A DNA stretch of 64,000 nucleotides from Actinopolyspora mzabensis (GCF_900101095.1 NZ_FNFM01000010.1:208646-272645), one strand, 5' to 3'. Positions 1-9,405 are shown, counted from the stretch's first letter. Numbers and translations are program-made. The notes: generated by a model not told the origin, from the sequence alone.

Positions 1-1
1 C

Positions 2-628
2 GTGGACAACAACCAGCGCATCGCGCAGCTGTTCGGTGTCCAGTCGATCCCCACGGTGATCGCCATCGCGGGTGGGCAGCCGGTCGAGGCGTTCCAGGGC
101 ATGCAGCCGGAGGAGCAGATCCGGCAGTGGATCACTTCCATCCTGGACTCGCAGCGCGATCAGCTTCCCGGCATCCGCGCCGCCGAGCAGGGCGCCGGCG
201 CGGCCGAGGAGGAGCAGGAGGACTCCCGGTTCACCGCGGCCGAGCAGGCGCTGGAACGCGGGGAGTACGCGGCCGCCGAACAGGCTTACCAGTCGATCCT
301 CGACGCGGAGCCGGACAACGAGCAGGCCAAGGCCGCACTCGCCCAGGTCCGGTTCACCGCCCGTGCCGAGAGCGCCGATCCGGGCGCGATCGAGCGTGCC
401 GAAGGAGCCCCCGACGACGTCGAGGCACAGCTCGCCGCCGCCGACGCCGAGTTGGCGCAGCAGCGCGTGGAGGATGCCTTCAACCGGCTGATCGGTACGG
501 TCCGGCGTACTTCCGGTGCGGATCGCGACCGGGTCCGCGAGGAGCTGCTGGAGATGTTCGGCCTGTTCCCGGAGGGCGATCAACGAGTCGCCAACGCGCG
601 GCGCTCGCTGGCCAGCGCGCTTTTCTGA
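2..628 (+). CDS. Thioredoxin-TPR co-chaperone (CnoX/YbbN-like), 5' truncated
   Basis: The reading frame is open from the window edge, so the N-terminal part with the usual CxxC position is missing. What remains begins in the second half of a thioredoxin fold: a cis-proline motif (SIPTVIAI) followed by the last strand and helix ([12 protein letters not shown]). After an acidic linker (about residues 60-75) come helical TPR-like repeats ([20 protein letters not shown], then [19 protein letters not shown]). The C-terminus ([26 protein letters not shown]) matches the conserved end of YbbN/CnoX proteins, which hold unfolded clients and may form mixed disulfides. The family is inferred from this architecture. 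Whether the active-site cysteines exist cannot be judged here. A hairpin follows the stop codon. Confidence 0.85.
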   Translation: MDNNQRIAQLFGVQSIPTVIAIAGGQPVEAFQGMQPEEQIRQWITSILDSQRDQLPGIRAAEQGAGAAEEEQEDSRFTAAEQALERGEYAAAEQAYQSILDAEPDNEQAKAALAQVRFTARAESADPGAIERAEGAPDDVEAQLAAADAELAQQRVEDAFNRLIGTVRRTSGADRDRVREELLEMFGLFPEGDQRVANARRSLASALF

Positions 629-642
629 ACCACATGCGACTC

Positions 643-669
643 GGCACCCGGCGAGAACCGCCGGGTGCC
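643..669. terminator. Hairpin between convergent genes
   Basis: GGCACCCGGC (643-652) and GCCGGGTGCC (660-669) form a perfect 10-bp stem with a 7-nt loop. It lies 14 nt after the thioredoxin-TPR stop and before the 3' end of the convergent metallopeptidase gene. There is no strong T run, as is usual for actinomycete terminators. Confidence 0.6.
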
Positions 670-767
670 TCTACCGAGGTGCCGGTTCTTCCGCCCCCGG
701 AACAAGCTTCGGTGGCAGGTGCCACCGGACTCGCTCCAGCGCGAGGTACCGGGGGGGGGATCTCCGA

Positions 768-2228
768 TCAGGCGCCGTACTCGGAAGCGCAGGGGCTCAT
801 CCCCTGCTGGAACCCGATGCGGAACGCCTCGACCCGAGGGAAGCCGGCGGGTACCTGACTGCCGGTCAGGTCCGCGGCGATCAGACTGTCGTCCCCCAGC
901 AGCGCCGCCACGCCCTCGTCGACGTCGCCGGGGGCGATTCGCAGCTTGCCGACCGGATTGCGCTGCCCGAGCGGGTCCTCCACGAGCAGGCCGCTCCACG
1001 CGCCCACCAGACACGCGGTACGTAGCCCCGCAGCGTCACCACGCAGCGACAACCCGGCGGACTCCTGCACGGCCAACGTGTAGCGTGAGGCCAGCTGGGC
1101 GTAGGCGGCGAAGTCTCCGTAGCCCGAGCTGCGCTCGCCGTTCGCGGGCGGTCGGGCGAGCTCGCGCAGCCCGGGCAATCGGACCGAGACGGTGTTGGTC
1201 TCCACGCAGTACGAAACCGGCTCAGTGCTCTCGGCCCCGGCGCAGGAGCGGGAATCGAGGATCACCCGCGGGGGAGCGAACCCGGTGTCGCCGAAGACTT
1301 TGCGCAGGCTCCGCGCCACGGCTCGGATGTTGTCCGGTTCCACCGGAAGATCCGACTCCTGCTTGTCCTTCCAGAAGCGGAACTGGGTGGTTCGTTCCGC
1401 GACCGACTTCTCGGTTATCTCGGCACACCGGCTCGGGCCATCGCTGAAGCCGTACTGAAACGCCGAAACCCGGTCGAACGCGGTGCCGTGCGCCTGGGGA
1501 TCCGCGAAGCCGGTGCGCCCCGGCGCGTCCCGGATGTAGCTGAGTACTCCCATAACGGTGTTGAGCCCGTTACCGGTCGACACGCGGATGTGTGGTGCCG
1601 AGCCCTCCGCCGCGTGCCGGAAGAACGCTCCGGCGAAGCAGTCCGCCTGCTGTTCACTGACCAGCGTCGGTGTGTCCTCGTCCACGAGACCCGCCCGGTG
1701 CTGCACCGCGTGCCCGATCTCGTGCGCCAGCACGGTTACGGGGGCGATCTGTCCGAACGTGTTGCGCAGCTTCGGCAGCATCACCCCGCGATCCCAGGCG
1801 ATCGTGTCGCTTCGCGGGCAGTAGAAGGCGTTCGCCGAGCCGGCCAGCCGCTGTCCGCAGACGCGCCTGTCGGTGTTCCGGGAATCGTACGAGACCAGCC
1901 GTGCGATCGGACGGAACGCGGTGCCGTCGAAAGTGTCCGGATAGGCCGTTTTCCAGTACTCCCGCACGTCGGCGACCGTGTCGACCGCGAGGGTGTCGAT
2001 CTCACCACCGGTACTCCCGACCACCGGCAGCTTCGCGTCCGTGGCACCCGGCTTGCGGCCACTCGGGCCGTCACTGGCGGGCAGCCCGGCCACCGTGTCG
2101 ACCTTCGGTTCGTCGTTGGCGGTCGGAATTCCGTCGACGGGACGGGAACACCCCGTCGCCAACAAGCACAGTGCGACGGCGGCAGCCGAGCCTGCCAGCA
2201 GGCGCCGCGTCGTCGAGCTTCGTCCCAC
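768..2228 (-). CDS. Secreted lipoprotein, neutral zinc metallopeptidase-like (HEIGH)
   Basis: About 486 aa from the GTG at 2228, chosen because it leaves a short basic signal peptide with a lipobox (LLATG-C). An in-frame upstream start at 2321 would add an unlikely leader. The mature protein should be a lipid-anchored, surface-exposed protein. A zinc-peptidase motif HEIGH (about H169, E170, H173) is followed by SEQQADCFAGAF, the pattern of the YpfJ-type neutral zinc metallopeptidases (PF04228: HExGH, then E..QADC.AG). The second half (about residues 300-480) is not part of that family and is shared with the neighbouring paralogue at 2528-3946. Substrate unknown. GAGGA lies about 12 nt upstream of the chosen start. 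Confidence 0.8.
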   Translation of the reverse strand: MGRSSTTRRLLAGSAAAVALCLLATGCSRPVDGIPTANDEPKVDTVAGLPASDGPSGRKPGATDAKLPVVGSTGGEIDTLAVDTVADVREYWKTAYPDTFDGTAFRPIARLVSYDSRNTDRRVCGQRLAGSANAFYCPRSDTIAWDRGVMLPKLRNTFGQIAPVTVLAHEIGHAVQHRAGLVDEDTPTLVSEQQADCFAGAFFRHAAEGSAPHIRVSTGNGLNTVMGVLSYIRDAPGRTGFADPQAHGTAFDRVSAFQYGFSDGPSRCAEITEKSVAERTTQFRFWKDKQESDLPVEPDNIRAVARSLRKVFGDTGFAPPRVILDSRSCAGAESTEPVSYCVETNTVSVRLPGLRELARPPANGERSSGYGDFAAYAQLASRYTLAVQESAGLSLRGDAAGLRTACLVGAWSGLLVEDPLGQRNPVGKLRIAPGDVDEGVAALLGDDSLIAADLTGSQVPAGFPRVEAFRIGFQQGMSPCASEYGA

Positions 2229-2527
2229 TGACGTGTCCCATCCTCGAAATCGCTCGGGTTCTGTCCCTCCACCTGGGCTCGGCAGAGCGTCACGCGCAGC
2301 GTAACGAACCAGGGCGGGCACGAATCAGCCGCACTTTTCCCGAGGCGCACCCGCCCGAGAATCCCGTGAATCCCGGAGGTCGGCACAGCTTCAGCGTGTT
2401 GTTCCGAGCGGATCCACACCCGGCGCCTGCTACGTTCCGGCGCCGAAACGCCCACACACGCGGCACGGCCTGCTGCGGGAGGTTTCTCGAACCGGGCACA
2501 GCGGACGACCGAGCCGACGAAGTCGTA

Positions 2528-3946
2528 CTATGAACAGGACTCCGCGGTACCGCTCACCCCGCCCCGGAACGCCCGCAACTCGTCGAAGCCGCTGGCCGTG
2601 CTCGTCCCGAAAACCTCCCGGTGCGCCGCATCACCGGCGAGTACGGCACGGATCGCCTCGTTCAGGTCCGAGCCGCCGGCGCGATCGGTGTCGCGTACCA
2701 GGTGACCTGTGTAGGCGCCCGTGAGACACGCGGCACGGATTCCCAGCCGTTCCGGGGTTCCGGAAGTCGTTCCCCGCGCCGCGGCGGTGGCGAACGCGCC
2801 GATCAGGGTTGTTTCGGCCGCTTGGTCACCGAGCTCGTAGATCGAACGTCGTAGTCGTTCGCGGTTGACCGCGAGCACGTTCCCGCCGCAGTCGGTGAGG
2901 ATGGCCGGCCCCTCGCAGCCGGCCACCTCCGAATCCAGCAGTTTCGGTGGATTCCACCGGCCACCCCGCTGTTTCACCAGCTCGCCGAAGAACTCCCGGG
3001 CCCGGGGAACCCGCTCCCGCAACAGCTCCGTCACGTCGCGATTGCCCCGCGAGTCGCCTTCGGGCGTCCGTTCCCCGCTGAATTCGCGTTCCGTGGTGCA
3101 CGCTCTCGGCCCGTTCGTGTAACCGTCCTGGAACGCGCCCGTGCGTTCGTAGGCGGTGCCGTGCGCGTCGGCGACGCGCCGGGCCACCGGATCCGCGAAG
3201 TTGATCAGTGCTCGCAGCGCGGCGTCCAGTTCGGCCGAGTCCATTCGCAGCCGTCGTGAGTCACCGTCGACCACCCACCGCACGTAGCTGCCCGCGTAGC
3301 AGTCCGCCGTGGTCTCGATCCGCAACGGGCTCCGTTCGCCGGACGCGAGTTCGCCGCCGAGCCGATGCGCCACCGCGTGTCCGATCTCGTGCGCCAGCAC
3401 CAGCACCACGGCCGATTGTCCGTAGTGGTCCCGCAGCACCGGCAGCATAGCCGCGCGATCCCACGCGATCGCGTCCACGGAAGCACAGTAGTAGGCGTTG
3501 CCCGTCAGCTCCGCCGCACTGGCCGAACACGGTGGCGGGGCGGCGTCCTCGTCGGTGGTGTCCACCGAGAAGAAGCCGCCGTCCAGATCGTGCCACTCCC
3601 GTCCGAACGTTCCACGGAACTCGCCCTCCCAGTAGTCCTGCGCGTCGGTGACCACCGTCGCCGCCAGTTCGTCCACGGCGGAGGAATCGGTCCCGAACAC
3701 GAACGAGGGGGACACGGAGTGACGAACGACACCCGGATCAGGGGTGGGCGCGCTTCGGAGTGCGGTGCAACCGCTCAGCAGCGTGAGCAGCACCATCGGC
3801 AACAGCGACAGGGCCTGGCGCCGTGTTCTCCGAACGGGGCTCCCCGCGGAGGTGGGCGTCCGCGCCGTCTTCGGCGGTAGCGAGTCCGCTGCGGCACGAT
3901 TCGCTCGGAGAACGCGGTTGTGGCGGGGTCCCGTTGGCACGTACAC
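2528..3946 (-). CDS. Secreted lipoprotein, neutral zinc metallopeptidase-like, paralogue of the 768-2228 gene
   Basis: 472 aa from GTG 3946 (GTG 3940 is also possible; the codons closer to the signal peptide are not start codons). A long basic N-terminus leads to a hydrophobic segment and lipobox LLSG-C (Cys60). The catalytic motif reads AHEIGHAVAHR and is followed by IETTADCYAGSY, giving the HExxH plus downstream Glu/Asp pattern of PF04228-like peptidases. Overall order and length match the next gene downstream, so the two arose by tandem duplication and diverged. The 299-nt gap between them argues for separate expression. The gene is divergent from glgP, and the two starts are about 70 nt apart. 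Function is inferred from the motif only. Confidence 0.78.
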   Translation of the reverse strand: MYVPTGPRHNRVLRANRAAADSLPPKTARTPTSAGSPVRRTRRQALSLLPMVLLTLLSGCTALRSAPTPDPGVVRHSVSPSFVFGTDSSAVDELAATVVTDAQDYWEGEFRGTFGREWHDLDGGFFSVDTTDEDAAPPPCSASAAELTGNAYYCASVDAIAWDRAAMLPVLRDHYGQSAVVLVLAHEIGHAVAHRLGGELASGERSPLRIETTADCYAGSYVRWVVDGDSRRLRMDSAELDAALRALINFADPVARRVADAHGTAYERTGAFQDGYTNGPRACTTEREFSGERTPEGDSRGNRDVTELLRERVPRAREFFGELVKQRGGRWNPPKLLDSEVAGCEGPAILTDCGGNVLAVNRERLRRSIYELGDQAAETTLIGAFATAAARGTTSGTPERLGIRAACLTGAYTGHLVRDTDRAGGSDLNEAIRAVLAGDAAHREVFGTSTASGFDELRAFRGGVSGTAESCS

Positions 3947-4017
3947 CAGGTTCGCACGCCGGGTTTCGCGCGTGGGTGGTTCGGGAGTCGTGTCCCGGCG
4001 AGATACCCTGCGCGTCC

Positions 4018-6579
4018 GTGAGAGCCGTACGTCGCTTCACCGTCAGTGCGCACCTGCCGGATTCACTACAGGCCCTGGGCCGACTGGCCATAAACCTGCG
4101 CTGGAGTTGGCATCCGCCCACCCAGGACCTTTTCGCCTCCGTCGAACCGGACGTGTGGACGGAGGTCGGTGGCGATCCGCTCCGGCTGCTCGCCGAGGTC
4201 CCCGCGGAGCGGTTGGACAGGTTGGCCGCCGACGAGGACTTCCTCGCTCGTTGCCGGGCCGTCGACGACGACCTGCGTCGTTATCTCACGGTGCCGCGGT
4301 GGTACCAGCAACGCCGCGACGAGGGCACCCCGCTGCCCTCTTCGATCGCGTACTTCTCGATGGAGTTCGGTCTGACCGAGGCCCTCCCCAACTACTCCGG
4401 CGGGCTCGGAGTGCTGGCCGGGGACCACCTCAAATCCGCCTCCGACCTGGGGCTTCCGCTGGTCGGAGTGGGGCTGCTCTACCGCTCCGGTTACTTCCGG
4501 CAGTCACTTTCCCCCGAGGGATGGCAGGTGGAGCAGTACCCGGTGCTGGATCCCCGCGGGCTGCCGCTGGAGCTGTTGACCCGCCCCTCGGGGGAACCCG
4601 TGATGGTGCACGTCGCGGTGCCCGAGGGCAGATTGCTGCGGGCTCGGATCTGGAAGGCCCAGGTGGGGCGCGTCCCGTTGTTGCTGCTGGACAGCGACGT
4701 CGACGACAACGAGGACGATCTGCGGGGCGTCACCGACCGGCTCTACGGTGGGGACGCCAGTCACCGGATCAGGCAGGAGATCCTCGCTGGTATCGGTGGG
4801 GTGCGCGCGGTGCGCGCCTACTGCGAGCTGACCGGCACACCCGCCCCCGAGGTGTTCCACACCAACGAGGGCCACGCCGGTTTCCTCGGGCTGGAGCGCA
4901 TCCGCGAACTGCTCGCCGACCCCGGCCTCGGTTTCCACGAGGCGGTGGCCGCGGTCCGCGCCGGTACCGTGTTCACCACCCACACCCCGGTACCCGCCGG
5001 GATCGACCGGTTTCCGGTGCACCTGGTCCGGCACTACTTCGGGGACGGCTCCGCGCAGTCGTTGCTTCCCGGAGTTCCGACCGACAAGGTCGTCGAACTC
5101 GGTGCCGAGGACAAACCCGGTACTTTCAACATGGCCAACATGGGGTTGCGGTTGGCGCAGCGCGCCAACGGCGTCTCCGAGCTGCACGGCGGTGTCAGCC
5201 GGCGGATGTTCAGCGGCCTGTGGCCCGGTTTCGACACCGAGGAGATCCCGATCTCCTCGGTCACCAACGGGGTGCACGGCCCCACCTGGTCGGCGCGGGA
5301 ACTCGGCAAGCTGATCGGCGAGTCGGAGATGGACCAGGGGGCTGGGCTGCGTGGTATCGAGCCGGTCAGCGACTCGCTGCTGTGGGAGCTGCGCAGCTCG
5401 TTGCGTGGCAGGCTCGTCGAAGAGGTGCGACGCAGGCTGCGGCATGCCTGGTTGCAGCGCGGTGCCTCCGAACTGGAGCTGGGCTGGTGTGACTCGGTCT
5501 TCGATCCCGATGTGCTGACCATCGGGTTCGCCAGGAGAGTGCCCACCTACAAGCGGCTCACCCTGATGTTGCGGGATCCCGAACGGCTGCGCGCCCTGCT
5601 GCTGGATCCGGACCGCCCCGTGCAGGTGGTGGTCGCGGGCAAGTCGCATCCCGCCGACGAGGGCGGCAAGGCCATGATCCAGCGCATCGTCCGGTTCGCC
5701 GACGACCCCGAGGTGCGCCACCGCATCGTCTTCCTGCCCGACTACGACATGTCGTTGGCCAGGTACCTCTACGCGGGCTGCGACGTGTGGCTGAACAACC
5801 CGGTGCGTCCGCTGGAGGCCTGCGGCACCTCCGGCATGAAGTCGGCGCTCAACGGGGGGCTGAACCTCTCGGTGCGCGACGGCTGGTGGGACGAGATGTA
5901 CGACGGCCACAACGGCTGGGCCATCCCCAACGCGAACGGGGTCAGCGATCCCGAACGCAGGGACGATCTGGAGGCCAACGCGCTCTACGAACTGATCACC
6001 GAACACGTCGCCCCGATGTTCTACGAGCGCAACAGCGACGGCCTGCCCGGTCGCTGGATGTCGATGGTGCGGCACACGCTGGCCACCCTGGGGCCCAAGG
6101 TGCACTCCTCCCGCATGGTGCGCGAGTACGTGGACAACCACTACTCGCCCGCGGTTCGCTCGGTGCAGGCCGCCACCGCCAACGGCTACCGGGGAGCGAA
6201 GGAGATCGCGAGCTACCGGGAACGGCTCGACGAGGCGTGGAGCGCGGTGCGGGTCACCGACACCTACATGTCCGTCGAGGACGGTTCCACCCCGCTGCTC
6301 GGCGGCAAGATCACCGTGCGCGCGCTGGTGGAGCTCGCGGGCCTGCACGACTCCGACGTGACCGTGCAGGTCGTGGTGGGCAGGGTGGACGACTCCGACG
6401 AGCTGCGCGACTTCGTCACCACCTCGATGCGCTGTGTCGCCGACGGCGGTTACCAGGCCACCGTGACGCTGCCGCACACCGGACCCGCCGGCTACACCGT
6501 CCGGGTGCTGCCCAAGCATCGGTTGCTCTCCAGCCCCGCTGAGCTCGGCAAGGTGGTGCCCGCAGACGAGAAGTCGTGA
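4018..6579 (+). CDS. glgP: Alpha-glucan (glycogen/maltodextrin) phosphorylase
   Basis: 853 aa from GTG 4018, the start that leaves the conserved N-terminus (RRFTVSAHLPDSLQALGRLA). The enzyme releases glucose-1-phosphate from the non-reducing ends of cytoplasmic alpha-glucans using phosphate. The N-terminal DUF3417-type domain (INLRWSWHPPTQDLF) and the phosphorylase core are both present: EFGLTEALPNYSGGLGVLAG, the FHTNEGHAGF and FTTHTPVPAG motifs, and the pyridoxal-phosphate lysine in CGTSGMKSALNGG (Lys608). Length matches the actinobacterial GlgP subgroup, which is longer at the N-terminus than plant-type phosphorylases. It lies alone, divergent from the metallopeptidase lipoprotein gene and convergent with the next gene. 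Confidence 0.95.
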   Translation: MRAVRRFTVSAHLPDSLQALGRLAINLRWSWHPPTQDLFASVEPDVWTEVGGDPLRLLAEVPAERLDRLAADEDFLARCRAVDDDLRRYLTVPRWYQQRRDEGTPLPSSIAYFSMEFGLTEALPNYSGGLGVLAGDHLKSASDLGLPLVGVGLLYRSGYFRQSLSPEGWQVEQYPVLDPRGLPLELLTRPSGEPVMVHVAVPEGRLLRARIWKAQVGRVPLLLLDSDVDDNEDDLRGVTDRLYGGDASHRIRQEILAGIGGVRAVRAYCELTGTPAPEVFHTNEGHAGFLGLERIRELLADPGLGFHEAVAAVRAGTVFTTHTPVPAGIDRFPVHLVRHYFGDGSAQSLLPGVPTDKVVELGAEDKPGTFNMANMGLRLAQRANGVSELHGGVSRRMFSGLWPGFDTEEIPISSVTNGVHGPTWSARELGKLIGESEMDQGAGLRGIEPVSDSLLWELRSSLRGRLVEEVRRRLRHAWLQRGASELELGWCDSVFDPDVLTIGFARRVPTYKRLTLMLRDPERLRALLLDPDRPVQVVVAGKSHPADEGGKAMIQRIVRFADDPEVRHRIVFLPDYDMSLARYLYAGCDVWLNNPVRPLEACGTSGMKSALNGGLNLSVRDGWWDEMYDGHNGWAIPNANGVSDPERRDDLEANALYELITEHVAPMFYERNSDGLPGRWMSMVRHTLATLGPKVHSSRMVREYVDNHYSPAVRSVQAATANGYRGAKEIASYRERLDEAWSAVRVTDTYMSVEDGSTPLLGGKITVRALVELAGLHDSDVTVQVVVGRVDDSDELRDFVTTSMRCVADGGYQATVTLPHTGPAGYTVRVLPKHRLLSSPAELGKVVPADEKS

Positions 6580-6672
6580 CTCGCCTGTCGGGCCTTTCCC
6601 TTCTCGAGCGGCATCGCCCCGGTGCTCCCGTGCCGTGCTCCGCACACCCGGGGCCGCCCGCGGAAACACCGG

Positions 6673-7833
6673 TCAACCCACGTCCAGACGTTGCCGCACC
6701 GAGCGGACCCGGGGCCACCAGTCCGCGAGGCGTTCCGCGTCGGCCAGCGTCTCGCGGGCCCGCCCGTTCTCGCCCTCGGCCATGTACGCCCTCGCCAGCG
6801 TCGCCAGGTTGTCCGCCCGGCTGGTGGTCGAGGTCGAGTACTCCGCCCCGGTCCCGCACAGCCGGACCGCCTCCGCCGTTTCGCCCTGTGACAGCGCGAG
6901 CAGCCCGAACGTTCCGCTGAGCTCGAAGGCGGGGAAGCCCAGCCGGACGGAGTCGTGCAGCGCCTGCTCGGCCGTGGGCACGATGTCGGCGGCGGGAAGT
7001 TGTCCCGCCTCCGCCGCGGCCAGCCCCAGTCCGGCCAGTCCCGCGAGCATGTAGCACATCTCCCGTGGCGGCGGTTGCTGCTCGGACAGCTGTCCCAGCA
7101 GCAGCATGGTGGCCGTGTCGAACTCACCGCGCGCCTCGTGCATGGTCACCCGGCAGGACAGCGCGGTGTGCGAGTCCGGTGCGATCCCGTCGAGCTCGTC
7201 CACCACGGCCTGCGCCCGGTCGAGTTCGCCGCGTTGCAGCAGCGCGTGTGCCTCGGCGGCGTAAGCCCCCGCGCGGAACTCCCGTGCCCGCCCCGCGTCC
7301 TGTCGGGGTAGCCCGAACAGCAGCCATCCCGTCGAGGTGCGCAGCGGCGTCCTGCCGGGGATCAGCTGGTACAGCAGCACCGCGGTCGCGGCAGGCGCGA
7401 AGCCGTCCCAGAACGGTGTCCCGATCCCGAACCAACCCGCGGTAGCCACGGCCACCCCGAACAGTGCCGATACGAGTCCGGCCGTCCAGCAGCGCGCGAT
7501 GACCGGTTCCCGCCGCGGGCCGATGTCCGCGCTGAGCACCACGGGCAATGTGCGAAAGGTCACTTCCGCTTGTCCGGCGCGCACGGTGCCGAGTCGACGG
7601 CCCGCGCCGAACACGATGTGTCGAACCCGCAGTCCCAGGAGGAATGAGCCCAGCAGTAGGCCCGTCCGGGTGCACATGGGGAGCACGATCGTGCCGAGCA
7701 GTGCACCGGTCACGGCCGCGAGCACGCCGAGAGGGCCGTTGCCCAGGGATGTTTCCACGGTCGTCAGCACGACCAGGGCCAGCGTCGCCACCAGGAACCA
7801 GGGTTTGCGGAGTAGTCTCAACCAGGGGTGCAC
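6673..7833 (-). CDS. Multi-pass membrane protein with C-terminal TPR-like domain
   Basis: 386 aa from GTG 7833. The first 160 residues carry about five hydrophobic segments (around 12-30, 34-52, 56-70, 113-133 and 140-158). The segment LYQLIPGRTPLRTSTGW resembles the region around the second zinc-site motif of M50 site-2 proteases, but no HExxH is present. Residues 185-380 are alanine-rich helical repeats (AEAHALLQRGELDRAQAVV, later LARAYMAEGENGRARETL), typical of TPRs in a cytoplasmic domain. It could be a peptidase-like membrane scaffold that lost catalysis. That is inference and no function is assigned. The gene is convergent with glgP. Confidence 0.7.
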   Translation of the reverse strand: MHPWLRLLRKPWFLVATLALVVLTTVETSLGNGPLGVLAAVTGALLGTIVLPMCTRTGLLLGSFLLGLRVRHIVFGAGRRLGTVRAGQAEVTFRTLPVVLSADIGPRREPVIARCWTAGLVSALFGVAVATAGWFGIGTPFWDGFAPAATAVLLYQLIPGRTPLRTSTGWLLFGLPRQDAGRAREFRAGAYAAEAHALLQRGELDRAQAVVDELDGIAPDSHTALSCRVTMHEARGEFDTATMLLLGQLSEQQPPPREMCYMLAGLAGLGLAAAEAGQLPAADIVPTAEQALHDSVRLGFPAFELSGTFGLLALSQGETAEAVRLCGTGAEYSTSTTSRADNLATLARAYMAEGENGRARETLADAERLADWWPRVRSVRQRLDVG

Positions 7834-8004
7834 GGGCGAGGGATGTTACTCGTCCTCGTTGGAATCGACCGTCGATTTCGCGGGAAAAGCTGGCATATCG
7901 TGGCCTGCGGGGTTCTCTCCCGGTGGTGGAGCCCCACCGGACGAGCGGGACAATGACAAGCGCGGACGCGGAAACCCCGCCGGTCCGCGGCGGAGGCGAA
8001 GCGC

Positions 8005-8841
8005 GTGTCGACCAACACGCGCACAACGGCCGGTCACGGCTGGGAGGTAGACGTGGACGACCTGGTCATCCGGATGGATGGCGTCAGTGTCCGGCGGGCG
8101 GCGAACACACTCGTGACCGATATGGACTGGTCGGTCGAGCTGGACGAACGCTGGGTGGTACTCGGGCCCAACGGTGCGGGGAAGACGACCGTGCTCAAGC
8201 TCGCCGGTGCCGAGATGTATCCCACCACGGGCGCTGTCGATGTGCTCGGTGAGCGGCTCGGCAGCACCAACGTTTTCGAGCTGCGCCCCCGCATCGGGCT
8301 GTGCTCGGCCGCGTTGGCGTCGAGGATGCCCACCGAGGAGCTCGTGCGCGACGTCGTGGTCAGCGCGGGTTACGCGGTGGTCGGCAGGTGGAACGAGGAT
8401 TACGACCACATCGACACCGAGCGCGCCGAGGAACTGCTGCGCGGCATGGGCATCGCCGAACTGGCCGATCGGCCCTTCGGCACCCTCTCCGAGGGGGAGC
8501 GCAAACGCGCACTGATCGCGCGGGCACTGATGACCGATCCCGAGATGCTGTTGCTGGACGAACCCGCTGCCGGGCTGGATCTCGGTGGGCGCGAGGACCT
8601 GGTGGCCAGGCTCTCGGCGCTGGCCCTCGACCCGGACGCGCCCGCGATGACGCTGGTGACGCACCACGTGGAGGAGATCCCGCCGGGATTCACCCACGCG
8701 TTGCTGCTTCGCGAGGGCGGTGTGGTCGCGCAGGGGCTGCTCGACGACGTGCTCACCGAGCGGAACCTCTCCGAGACCTTCGGGCAGGACCTGCGGTTGC
8801 AGCGCACCGGGGATCGCTACTTCGCGACGCGGCGCGACTGA
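8005..8841 (+). CDS. ABC transporter ATP-binding protein
   Basis: 278 aa from GTG 8005, which has GGAGG 8 nt upstream. A second GTG at 8053 also has a good GGGAGG 6 nt upstream and would give 262 aa, so the start is open. A single nucleotide-binding domain is present: Walker A GPNGAGKTT, signature LSEGERKRALIARAL, Walker B LLLDEP, and the switch histidine in LVTHHVEE. The C-terminus is short and has no membrane segments. No permease gene is adjacent, so either the partner is encoded elsewhere or the protein is a soluble ABC ATPase. Substrate unknown. It is divergent from the membrane/TPR gene, with 171 nt between. Confidence 0.88.
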   Translation: MSTNTRTTAGHGWEVDVDDLVIRMDGVSVRRAANTLVTDMDWSVELDERWVVLGPNGAGKTTVLKLAGAEMYPTTGAVDVLGERLGSTNVFELRPRIGLCSAALASRMPTEELVRDVVVSAGYAVVGRWNEDYDHIDTERAEELLRGMGIAELADRPFGTLSEGERKRALIARALMTDPEMLLLDEPAAGLDLGGREDLVARLSALALDPDAPAMTLVTHHVEEIPPGFTHALLLREGGVVAQGLLDDVLTERNLSETFGQDLRLQRTGDRYFATRRD

Positions 8842-8848
8842 TCGTGGT

Positions 8849-8912
8849 TTCGGGTCGTCGGGACTCCCGCTCGGCGGGGCCTACCGCCTGCGCCCGCTCC
8901 GGACGACCCGAA
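8849..8912. terminator. Long-loop inverted repeat between convergent genes
   Basis: TTCGGGTCGTC (8849-8859) pairs perfectly with GACGACCCGAA (8902-8912), leaving a 42-nt G/C-rich loop that can fold further. It fills the gap between the convergent ABC ATPase and Imm1 genes and probably ends transcription from both sides. Confidence 0.4.
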
Positions 8913-8943
8913 TTCGGGTAGTGATCCACAGCAAGGGTCGGGC

Positions 8944-9405
8944 TCAATACCATTGTCCGGGTTGCCACCGCACGGATTCGGGTCGTGTGCCGGTGCGGCA
9001 GTACTCGGTGATGGCTTCGCGGGCTTGGTCGAGGGGTAGTGAGGCCGAGGCGGGGAACCACAGGTCTCCCTCGGGATCGAACAGCAGTGGTGGTGTCTCC
9101 TCGGTGGTGTGGGGGTTGTATGAGTCTGCCGCCGCACCGTTGACCGCCTCGGGGCGTGCGTCCATGTGGCTGAGTGCGCCCCAACCGTTGTCGGGGTCGG
9201 CGGTGATGCGCAGTCTCGCGTGCGGGAAAGCTGGACCGTGTTCGTCGCGGAAGCTCAAGCAGGGTCGATCCCACACGTAGATTTGGGAATACCGGGTGCG
9301 GAGGACGGCCTCGACGAGGTCGGCGGTTTCCTCGGGGGTGCGTGCGTAGTGGAGGTCGTGACCGAGAATGCCGGTTACGACGGTCCCCGTGTCGATGGTG
9401 GTCAT
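8944..9405 (-). CDS. Imm1-family immunity protein
   Basis: 153 aa from ATG 9405, with GGAGAGG 8 nt upstream; the ATG overlaps the toxin stop codon as ATGA. The second half has the features of Imm1 (PF14430): GWGALSHM, then PPLLFDPEGDLWFPASA, then LPLDQAREAITEYCRTGTRP and a terminal VRWQPGQW. Imm1 proteins bind and block deaminase-type toxins and are found directly next to toxin genes. Here the neighbour encodes a SCP1.201/DddA-like deaminase, so the pairing is the expected one. The protein is cytoplasmic, without a signal peptide. It is the last gene of a three-gene operon; overlapping translation should keep antidote and toxin coupled. Confidence 0.85.
   Translation of the reverse strand: MTTIDTGTVVTGILGHDLHYARTPEETADLVEAVLRTRYSQIYVWDRPCLSFRDEHGPAFPHARLRITADPDNGWGALSHMDARPEAVNGAAADSYNPHTTEETPPLLFDPEGDLWFPASASLPLDQAREAITEYCRTGTRPESVRWQPGQWY

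Noticed and set aside
53..57. Type VII secretion signal YxxxD in the deaminase toxin (residues 53-57 of the protein encoded at 9402-10148)
   Set aside because: YEAID lies inside a helix in mid-domain rather than after a helix-turn-helix at a C-terminus, and no type VII genes are nearby, so it was not used as evidence.
4504..6669. Long open frame of 721 codons antisense to glgP
   Set aside because: It mirrors the codon bias of glgP, has no family motifs, and is typical of high-G/C genes.
7872..7935. Possible fourth copy of the intergenic hairpin repeat (CGATTTCGCGGGAAAA, then GCGGGGTTCTCTCCC)
   Set aside because: Only short pieces match, and the diagnostic inner stem GACGTTGTGTAG is missing, so it may be chance.
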